Assembly (NCBI GenBank): GCA_035549195.1
Contig: DASZRK010000029.1
Location: 1-51,574, forward strand
From: a bacterium
GTDB lineage: Bacteria; Oederibacteriota; Muellerivitia; Muellerivitales; Muellerivitaceae
Direction of reading: 5' to 3'
Length of the DNA: 51,574 nucleotides
Under the pieces are notes generated by a model. That model was not told the DNA's origin. It made no database searches and saw nothing but the letters and a program-made list of their open reading frames with translations. Shown here piece after piece: positions 31,862 through 40,755 of the stretch; the stretch's first letter is position 1; every line of letters starts with the position of its first letter. The position numbers and the translations under genes were made by a program.

Positions 31862-33615
31862 AAATCGATCGAACCACGGAGAGCACGGAGATCACGGAGG
31901 CCGACAAGGATCTTGGGTCGAGGACCCAGGCCATTTCTTCTTGGGGATCGATGATCGAAGGATACGAGCGGTTTTTCTCGGAGGGATATCGCGGAATGAT
32001 GAATGCCTTGAAGGTGGGTGGTTCCAGAACAAAGGGTCTCTTTCTTTTGAGAACCGATCGAACCACTGAGAGCACAGAGGACAACAAGGACTTTGGGTCG
32101 AAGACAAAGGCCATGCTTTCTTGGGGATCGAAAATTGAAGATCGCGGACAGCTTTTCTCTAAAAGTCATTACGAAATATTGAATTTCTTGAAGTTTAGTC
32201 GTTTTAGAACAAAAGGTCTCTTTCTCTGTGCTCTCTGTGTCCTCTGTGGTTCGGATGCGCTTTGGGGAAGGCCTCCTCAGCTGCCCGAGGCGCCGCCGCT
32301 GGACATCCAGGTCCCCGCCTTCTCGTCGGTGACCCTCGGATGCGGCATGAAGGTGGTCTTCCTGCCCGACCCGTCCCTGCCCCTGGTCTCGGGCCAGCTC
32401 CTGATCCCCGGCGGCAAGGTGGCCGACCCGGTGGGCAAGGAAGGGTTGGGCGAATGGCTCTGCGGAGGATTGCGGGACGCGGGCGCGGGGGACCTTTCCC
32501 CCGAGGCCTTCGACGCGGCCCTGGAGAACAAGGCGGCCTCCATGGGCGCTTCGGCCGAGATGGAGGATTACACGGCTTCCTTCAAATGTCTTTCCAAGGA
32601 CCTGACGGAGGTCCTGGGGCTCTTCACGGACATGCTCCGCAAGCCCCGGTTCGATGAGAAGCGCATGGCGACCGAACGGGACCAGGATATGGACGGGCTC
32701 GACCGCCTGGAGGACACGCCCGACGCCCTATCCCGCGTGGTGTTCTACAAGGCCCTCTATCCGGGCAGCCCCTATGGCCGTTGGGCCTCGCCCAAGACGG
32801 TCGGCGCCTTCACCCGGGGGGATGCGGTGAGGCAGTACGAGGACCATTTCGGCCCCCAGGGGTCCGTGCTGGTGCTGGCGGGCAACTTCGACCAGGCCCA
32901 GGTCACGGCGGACCTGGAAAAGGCCTTCGCCGGTTGGGCCCGGAAGGCGCCGAAGGTCATGGCGCCGGAGGAAAAGCCCCAGGGCCCGGTCATTTATTTC
33001 TACCCGAAGGATGTGACCCAGGTCTTCGTCCGCTGGGGTGTCCAGGGCCTCCCCCGGCATGACGCCATGGACGTCCCCCTGCAGGTGGCCAACTACATCC
33101 TGGGCGGTTCGGGCTTCACCTCGCACTTGATGCGGGAGATCCGCTCCAACCGGGGCCTGGCCTATTTCGTGGACAGCGTGGCCCAGCCCTTCGACGGGAG
33201 GGGATTGTTCGAGGTCATCGGCGGCACCCGGCCCGATTCGGTGAAGGAGTTCCTGGAGCAGATGTTCGGCATCCTGGAGGACTTCGATAAGAACGGCCCG
33301 ACGGAAGGGGAAGTGGCGGAGGCGCAAAGGTCCATGATCGAGGAGTTCGCCTACAACTTCGAATCGGTCTTCTCGCTGGCCGGCTACAAGGGCTCCCTGG
33401 ATTTCCACGGCTACCCGGACGATTACCTGGCGGGCTACCGCGACCGCATCCGGGCGGTCACCCGCGACCAGGCGGCCGCAGCGGCCAAGAGGATCTTGGA
33501 TCAGAAGCAGTGGGTGCTGGTCATCTGCGGTCCTCAGGACCTGCAGAAGGACCTGGAGGGATTCGGGAAAGTGATCCCGGTCACCTCGATCTTCGATCCT
33601 TTGCCGAAACCTTAG
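31858..33615 (+). CDS. M16-family partner subunit, non-catalytic, with repeat-derived N-terminus
   Basis: It overlaps the upstream M16 gene by ATGA. The M16 domains begin near residue 150 (FSSVTLGCGMKVVFLPDPSLP). The HxxEH motif is absent: at its place stands GLGEWLCGG, so this is probably a structural partner. Later motifs are normal (GGSGFTSHLMREIRSNRGLAYFVDS). The first ~130 residues are unusual. They are encoded by two tandem 189-base units of a dispersed repeat (TTESTEITE and TTESTEDN are the translated left arms), and the right arm supplies the only hydrophobic stretch, GLFLCALCVLCGSDALWG, which may act as an internal signal sequence. The true start may lie later, for example within or after the repeats; no good ribosome site was found there. 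Confidence 0.8.
   Translation: MKIDRTTESTEITEADKDLGSRTQAISSWGSMIEGYERFFSEGYRGMMNALKVGGSRTKGLFLLRTDRTTESTEDNKDFGSKTKAMLSWGSKIEDRGQLFSKSHYEILNFLKFSRFRTKGLFLCALCVLCGSDALWGRPPQLPEAPPLDIQVPAFSSVTLGCGMKVVFLPDPSLPLVSGQLLIPGGKVADPVGKEGLGEWLCGGLRDAGAGDLSPEAFDAALENKAASMGASAEMEDYTASFKCLSKDLTEVLGLFTDMLRKPRFDEKRMATERDQDMDGLDRLEDTPDALSRVVFYKALYPGSPYGRWASPKTVGAFTRGDAVRQYEDHFGPQGSVLVLAGNFDQAQVTADLEKAFAGWARKAPKVMAPEEKPQGPVIYFYPKDVTQVFVRWGVQGLPRHDAMDVPLQVANYILGGSGFTSHLMREIRSNRGLAYFVDSVAQPFDGRGLFEVIGGTRPDSVKEFLEQMFGILEDFDKNGPTEGEVAEAQRSMIEEFAYNFESVFSLAGYKGSLDFHGYPDDYLAGYRDRIRAVTRDQAAAAAKRILDQKQWVLVICGPQDLQKDLEGFGKVIPVTSIFDPLPKP
31867..32253 (+). repeat. Two tandem 189-base units of the 'GAACCACGGAG' dispersed repeat, in coding sequence
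   Basis: Units start at 31867 and 32056 (GATCGAACCAC in both) and share the order GGATCT/GGACTT-TGGGTCGA, TTCTTGGGGATCGA, CAGAACAAAGGGTCTC-like blocks. The last unit ends with CTCTGTGGTTCG (32242-32253), inverse of the left arm. The 189-base period keeps the reading frame. Confidence 0.75.
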
Positions 33616-33635
33616 ATCCTCGACAGCCCACCAAT

Positions 33636-33670
33636 AAAAAAACCCAGATCCGCTGATGCGGACCTGGGTT
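33636..33670 (-). terminator. Rho-independent terminator of tRNA-Glu
   Basis: On the minus strand: AACCCAGGTCCGC, loop ATCA, GCGGATCTGGGTT, then a run of T. The stem is 13 bp with one mismatch and directly follows the tRNA. Confidence 0.85.
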
Positions 33671-33674
33671 CGGT

Positions 33675-33749
33675 TGGTAGCCCCACGGGGAATCGAACCC
33701 CGATTTAATGGCTGAGAACCATCCGTCCTAACCGTTAGACGATGAGGCC
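33675..33749 (-). tRNA. tRNA-Glu (anticodon CTC)
   Basis: The minus-strand sequence folds as a full cloverleaf. It begins GGCCTCATCGTCTAACGG, has anticodon stem GATGG/CCATT around loop TTCTCAG (CTC anticodon), T arm CGGGGTTCGAATCCCCG and an encoded CCA end. It has its own promoter and terminator. Confidence 0.95.
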
Positions 33750-33768
33750 AACTGACGAAAGTGGCAGG

Positions 33769-33797
33769 ATTCTAAGGGAAATAAGCCGTTTTTTCAA
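33769..33797 (-). promoter_or_regulatory. Sigma70 promoter of tRNA-Glu
   Basis: On the minus strand, -35 TTGAAA (33792-33797) and -10 TAGAAT (33769-33774) are separated by 17 bases, about 20 bases from the tRNA 5' end. Confidence 0.75.
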
Positions 33798-33812
33798 CTT
33801 CTTTGGACCCGT

Positions 33813-34685
33813 GTGAAAGCGTCTTTCCGGTTCTTTTGGGAGGGAAGTTTGGATCTTGCCTGCCGACTTTGCGGCGCCGCGACCCAGCCTTTCCACACCC
33901 AAGCCGGCCGGCGCAAGTACTACCTTTGCCCTTCCTGCCGTTTCATCCTGCTCGATCCCGCCCTTCATCCCACACTTGCGGCGCAGAAGGAACGCTATCT
34001 CCAGCACCAGAACAGCCCGGACCATCCGGGCTACGTGGCCATGTTCCGCCAATTCCTGGGGGATTGCGTGACGCCCTATGTCCGGACGGGCTGCCGGGCG
34101 CTGGACCTGGGCTGTGGGCCTAGTCCGGTCCTGGCGGGTTTGCTGAAAGAAGCGGGCCATCCCACGGAGATCTACGATCCGATCTTCTTCCCGGAGGAAC
34201 CCCGGGGGACCTTCGGCTTGGTGACCTGCACCGAGGTCCTGGAACACTTGGGCGACCCGGTGGCGGTCCTTCGGCCTTGGGTAGGGCACCTGTCCAACGG
34301 CCCTTCCCCGGCCATTGGGGACAAGCCAATGGCCACGAATGGGTCATCCCGGATCGAGGCGCCGTCCGAAGGAAAGGCGCCAAAAGGGGATCCGGGACAA
34401 GCCGGTGGACAAGTCTTGGTTGTGCCGAGCCAAGGTGCGGACCGTATGGGAGGCACCAAACCGGGCTCGGCCAGATTGGAGCCGGGAGGGATCCTGGCAG
34501 GGCTCACCCTCTTCCATCCGGACGATCCGGTGAAATTCTCCGAATGGTCCTATCCCCGTGACTTCACCCATGTCTCCTTTTACACGGCCCATACCCTGGA
34601 GGTGCTGGCCAAGGCCCTGGGGCTTTCCCTGGTCTTCACCGACGGCAAGCGGGGTTTCGTGATGAAGGCTTCCGGGGAAGGTTGA
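33813..34685 (+). CDS. SAM-dependent methyltransferase with zinc-ribbon N-terminus and in-frame repeat insertion
   Basis: A class I methyltransferase of the Methyltransf_23 type. GTG 33813 gives the longest product; TTG 33849 has a much better ribosome site (GGGAGG, 6 bases) and may be the true start. An N-terminal CxxC...CxxC knuckle (CRLCGAATQPFH ... YYLCPSCRF) precedes the SAM motif ALDLGCGPSPVLAGLLKEAG and the later strand LVTCTEVLEHLGDP. Between VAVLRPWV and LEPGGILAGLTLFHPDD, which are normally almost adjacent, lie about 65 extra residues low in complexity (PAIGDKPMATN ... APKGDPGQAGG). They are encoded by palindromic repeat DNA also found at the window's end. The core motifs remain, so the enzyme may still work. 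The substrate is unknown. Confidence 0.8.
   Translation: MKASFRFFWEGSLDLACRLCGAATQPFHTQAGRRKYYLCPSCRFILLDPALHPTLAAQKERYLQHQNSPDHPGYVAMFRQFLGDCVTPYVRTGCRALDLGCGPSPVLAGLLKEAGHPTEIYDPIFFPEEPRGTFGLVTCTEVLEHLGDPVAVLRPWVGHLSNGPSPAIGDKPMATNGSSRIEAPSEGKAPKGDPGQAGGQVLVVPSQGADRMGGTKPGSARLEPGGILAGLTLFHPDDPVKFSEWSYPRDFTHVSFYTAHTLEVLAKALGLSLVFTDGKRGFVMKASGEG
34307..34341 (+). repeat. In-frame palindromic element, copy 1 (methyltransferase)
   Basis: A 35-base segment with 9-base arms GGCCATTGG and CCAATGGCC around a 7-base loop. It matches 51540-51574 at 34 of 35 positions and is read in the same frame (PAIGDKPMATN). It is followed by more dyads (TCCCGGATC at 34347-34355 with GATCCGGGA at 34389-34397). 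Confidence 0.8.
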
Positions 34686-34730
34686 GCCTCTTTCCCTGGT
34701 TTTTCGACGATCCCAATATGACCTACCTCA

Positions 34731-34756
34731 TATAGCACTTTGCCATGAATGCTATA
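34731..34756. promoter_or_regulatory. Inverted repeat TATAGCA/TGCTATA before the hybrid kinase
   Basis: Perfect 7-base arms (34731-34737 and 34750-34756) with a 12-base spacer, 25 bases before the kinase's first ATG. Possible operator. Confidence 0.4.
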
Positions 34757-34781
34757 CCTATAAGAAATATGAAGTTGGCCC

Positions 34782-38057
<3,276 letters not shown>

Positions 38058-38081
38058 CGGGCCATCCACGGGAGGTGGAAA

Positions 38082-38501
38082 ATGATGGCGAACGGAACGG
38101 AAGCGGCGAAAGGGTACCGGGTCTTCATCGTCGATGATGATCCTGTGTTCCTGTCCCTTTATACCCGGGTCCTGCGGAAGAACGGTCATTTCACCTATCC
38201 GGCGGAATGCGCCCAGGACGCTTTGCAGATCATCGAGCGCGGCTTGACCAAGATCGACCTCATCATCACCGATGTGAACATGCCCGGATTGAGCGGGCTG
38301 GAATTCCACCAAAAGGTCAAGGAGCGGCGGCCCGAGCTGGCGGACCGGATGATCTTCATCACCGGCGACCCGGAGAGCGACCGGGTCGTCGAATTCACCC
38401 GGGGCCTGCCCAATTGGGTCCTGGGAAAACCCTTCCTCACCTCGGACCTATTGCAGGCCATCGAGAGTTTGAGGATACCCCCGCCTTCCGAGGGGTTTTA
38501 A
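38082..38501 (+). CDS. Single-domain response regulator (receiver only)
   Basis: A CheY-like receiver of 139 residues without output domain. GGGAGGTGG stands before the ATG. Acidic pair VDDDPVFL, phospho-acceptor Asp in IDLIITDVNMPG, Thr in MIFITGDPESD and Lys in VLGKPFL are all present. It directly follows the hybrid histidine kinase and probably receives phosphate from it, signalling by protein interaction. Confidence 0.9.
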   Translation: MMANGTEAAKGYRVFIVDDDPVFLSLYTRVLRKNGHFTYPAECAQDALQIIERGLTKIDLIITDVNMPGLSGLEFHQKVKERRPELADRMIFITGDPESDRVVEFTRGLPNWVLGKPFLTSDLLQAIESLRIPPPSEGF

Positions 38502-38588
38502 GCCCCCGGCCGCACGGATCACTTGTGGGTTGAGTGACAAAACCTTAATATCCTCCAACGAAATAAGGCGAATGCTCCCGGAGACTAT

Positions 38589-39017
38589 GTGGAACTGGAA
38601 CGGGTCTTAAAACAACTCAAGGAAAAAGGGCACAAGCTGACGCCCCAGCGGCAAGGCATCTTGAGGATCCTGATGGCGTCCAAGGTCCCCATGACCGCCC
38701 TGGAAGTCCGCCAAAAGGTCCAAAAAGATCATCCCCGGGTGAGCTTGAACACGGTCTACCTGAACCTGCTGATGCTCACCAAGATGGGTTTGGTGATCCA
38801 AACCCATCTCCAAAACCGGACGGCCTCGAGGTTCGAGTACCAGGCGGAAGGAAGCCACCACCATCACGCCATTTGTCTTTCCTGCGGCAAGAGCCTTTGT
38901 CTGGACCATGTGCCGGAGCCCAAGGCCGGGAAACCCGGGGAGGACCCGGGTTTCCGGATCCTGGGGCACACCCTGGAATTCTACGGTTACTGCAGTTCCT
39001 GCCAAAAGGCCTCTTAA
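38589..39017 (+). CDS. Fur-family metal-responsive repressor
   Basis: A 142-residue winged-helix repressor of the Fur/Zur/PerR family. GTG start with GGAGA 5 bases upstream. N-terminal DNA-binding part: KLTPQRQGILRILMAS, EVRQKVQKDHPRVSLNTVYLNLLML. C-terminal metal part: EGSHHHHAICLSCGKSLCLDH supplies a His cluster and the first CxxC; YCSSCQ supplies the second CxxC of the structural zinc site. Which metal it senses (iron, zinc, or peroxide through PerR) is not clear. It lies directly upstream of a promoter flanked by two AT-rich dyads and of a likely metal-uptake cluster, so it is the probable regulator of that cluster. Confidence 0.9.
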   Translation: MELERVLKQLKEKGHKLTPQRQGILRILMASKVPMTALEVRQKVQKDHPRVSLNTVYLNLLMLTKMGLVIQTHLQNRTASRFEYQAEGSHHHHAICLSCGKSLCLDHVPEPKAGKPGEDPGFRILGHTLEFYGYCSSCQKAS

Positions 39018-39056
39018 CCCCTCCTTCAAGCATTCCCCCTTCCGGACCTTTGATCT

Positions 39057-39134
39057 GTAATTAGTAATAAAACTATTTACGGATCGGCAGAGCTTGGGTA
39101 TATTTTCCCCCGCAATTAGTAAAATTATTAATAG
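39057..39134 (+). promoter_or_regulatory. Promoter with two Fur-box-like dyads
   Basis: -35 TTTACG (39076-39081) and -10 TATATT (39099-39104) with 17-base spacing. A dyad GTAATTAGT-AATAAA-ACTATTTAC (39057-39080) overlaps the -35; a second (AATTAGTAAAATTATTAATAG, 39114-39134) lies downstream of the -10. Both share AATTAGTAA. The layout is typical of a Fur-family-repressed promoter. Confidence 0.6.
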
Positions 39135-39196
39135 AGTTCCGGCTTGTTCCCCGCCGAACGGATCAAGCGGCATCAACCAACTTGGAGGGCGATGGC

Positions 39197-39394
39197 ATGG
39201 CTTTTGGGAATCATAAACGCAAACGATCCGTTCCGGGAAATGACGGAAAGGCGGTCGGCGCCGTTCGGGACGGCTTTTGTTGCGGGGGAAAGTGTGAAGA
39301 CCGCAAACCTTCAGCGGATGTGGAACGGAAGGACATGCGCACTTTGGCCCCGGGCCAAAAGGACCATCCGGAAGAAGGTCATGGATCCAATTAG
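39197..39394 (+). CDS. Small Cys-containing hydrophilic protein, hypothetical
   Basis: A 65-residue ORF beginning MAFGNHKRKRSVPGNDG. It has GGAGGG 8 bases before the ATG and a CC-x3-C motif (DGFCCGGKCEDRK) followed by a charged His-ending tail. It is the first gene after the Fur-type promoter and its stop overlaps the start of the next gene by 14 bases in another frame, which favours coupling. The Cys pattern suggests metal binding. A longer ORF in the third frame runs over the same DNA (from 39144); its first 79 residues look like shadow coding. Confidence 0.5.
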   Translation: MAFGNHKRKRSVPGNDGKAVGAVRDGFCCGGKCEDRKPSADVERKDMRTLAPGQKDHPEEGHGSN

Positions 39395-39707
39395 GATCAA
39401 GAGCGGGATCGTACCCATTGATTCCTTGGATCTGTACATCGAGAGGTTCCTGGGAACGAAGGCCATGGGACGGGTCCCCGAATGGGTGGGAAAGGCCTTC
39501 GGGTTGGAGAGGGGGGCCTTGGTGCAGGTCAACGCGATCGAGGCTTGCCCCAAGTGCGGATCGTCGCTGGGAACGGAGATCCTGATCATCCGGGAGCAAG
39601 GGATCGAGCGGTACCGGATCCCCAAGCCGCCCCACAAGCTGGTCTTGAGGGACTTGCGCAAGGCCTGCGGAATAGAAACGGGGCACAAGCCGGTACCCAA
39701 ATGCTAA
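39381..39707 (+). CDS. Hypothetical protein with CxxC motif, 108 residues
   Basis: Starts at ATG 39381 behind GAAGAAGG. The product begins MDPIRIKSGIVPIDSLDLY and contains VQVNAIEACPKCGSSL, a CxxC knuckle that could bind zinc, and a C-terminal Cys (KPVPKC). No family was recognised. It lies between the small Cys protein and the MerC-like gene, 9 bases before the latter, within a cluster that appears metal-controlled, so a cytoplasmic metal-related role is a guess. Confidence 0.55.
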   Translation: MDPIRIKSGIVPIDSLDLYIERFLGTKAMGRVPEWVGKAFGLERGALVQVNAIEACPKCGSSLGTEILIIREQGIERYRIPKPPHKLVLRDLRKACGIETGHKPVPKC

Positions 39708-39716
39708 GGAGGACAC

Positions 39717-40160
39717 ATGCAATTGATGACTGAAAAACTCAAAGGGACCTTTTGGGACGGATTGGGGACCACGCTCTCCATGGCCTGCGCCGTCCATTGC
39801 GCCCTGTTGCCCTTCGTGTTGACGCTCTTGCCCCTGGCGGGCATGGCGTTCCTCAAGGACGAACGGTTCGAAACGGGCATGATCGTGACCAGCCTGTCCG
39901 TGGCCGCTTTTGCCCTGAGCCGGGGCTTCGGCTGGCATCGCGATCGGCGTGTCCCCGCCTTGGGCCTGCTGGGGGCCGTGATCTGGGGGTGCGGACACTT
40001 CTTCCTTGAACAACCCTGGGAAGGATGGGCCATGGGTCTGGGTGGATGTCACTTCGCGGCGGCCCATTGGCTGAACTTGCGTTTGTGCAGGCACTGCGAT
40101 GCCTGTCAAGACGGGGAAGTGAATAAAAGTCTCCAGGCTCAAAATTCGGCGGAAGGATGA
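39717..40160 (+). CDS. MerC-domain membrane protein
   Basis: A 147-residue inner-membrane protein. AAGGAGG stands before the ATG. It resembles the MerC family: a first helix with TLSMACAVHCALLPFVLTLLPLAGM carrying the Cys-x3-Cys-like metal site, then TSLSVAAFALSRGFGWH, a third helix LGLLGAVIWGCGHFFLE, and a His-rich fourth segment GLGGCHFAAAHWLNLRLCRHCDAC. Known MerC proteins move mercuric ion, but distant MerC-domain proteins occur beside TonB systems and Zur/Fur genes, which fits here. The metal is not determined. Confidence 0.8.
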   Translation: MQLMTEKLKGTFWDGLGTTLSMACAVHCALLPFVLTLLPLAGMAFLKDERFETGMIVTSLSVAAFALSRGFGWHRDRRVPALGLLGAVIWGCGHFFLEQPWEGWAMGLGGCHFAAAHWLNLRLCRHCDACQDGEVNKSLQAQNSAEG

Positions 40161-40281
40161 CTAGCCTTTGGGCGTGGGTCAGTGTCAAAAGGAGGAAAGA
40201 TGAATCTCCAATGCCGGAAAGGGTCAAGAAATTGAACGGGCAAAAACGTCGCGGCCGTCGGTTTTGGGGGGGCCTGGATCG

Positions 40282-40575
40282 ATGAGGTTTTTTCGTAAAA
40301 ATCCTTTTTTATTCATGAAGTTCTCGTTGCTGGCGCTCTTTTTGGTGCTGGCGATGGAGGCTTTCCATCATCATGACGATCTTGAAAGTCATGACGATTG
40401 CCCGCTTTGCGCCTGGCAATTGACCGCTTCCAACGCGGCCTCCACACCCAAGCTCCCTACCCTGTTCCATTCACTGTTCTTCGTCTCGGTCGTGGTTTTT
40501 ACGCCGCTTTCATTCGTCCCTTCGATCGTATCCTTTCCGTCGGTTGGAAGGGCCCCGCCTTCCATCCTCCTGTAA
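40282..40575 (+). CDS. Small His/Cys motif membrane-anchored protein (DUF2946-like)
   Basis: ATG 40282 begins MRFFRKNPFLFMKFSLL, a signal or anchor helix, followed by EAFHHHDDLESHDDCPLCAWQL. This His/Asp cluster ending in CxxC is typical of small proteins found beside outer-membrane metal or cofactor receptors. A second hydrophobic segment (FHSLFFVSVVVFTPLSFV) follows. It precedes the TonB-dependent receptor by 180 bases, and the Cys/His site suggests periplasmic metal handling. That gap contains short dyads (GGGC/GCCC) but no clear gene. Confidence 0.6.
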   Translation: MRFFRKNPFLFMKFSLLALFLVLAMEAFHHHDDLESHDDCPLCAWQLTASNAASTPKLPTLFHSLFFVSVVVFTPLSFVPSIVSFPSVGRAPPSILL

Positions 40576-40755
40576 CGGTCACTTCAGCCCCGTCTCATTT
40601 CGGCTGAATTCCGCTGATCGGGGGATCTTTCCATTGGGCTTCGCCCGATCGCAACCATTCCATCGCAACAAAACCGATTTTCCATGGAATAGCTCCATTC
40701 CTCCGCATGGATCGAATGGTCGCCAGGCCATGAATTGCATTTACAGGAGAGAAGG

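Noticed and set aside
40640-40670. GGGC-TTC-GCCC dyad before the receptor as a riboswitch or UUCG terminator
   Set aside because: Stem of four pairs, loop not a true UUCG closed by C-G, no conserved aptamer elements.
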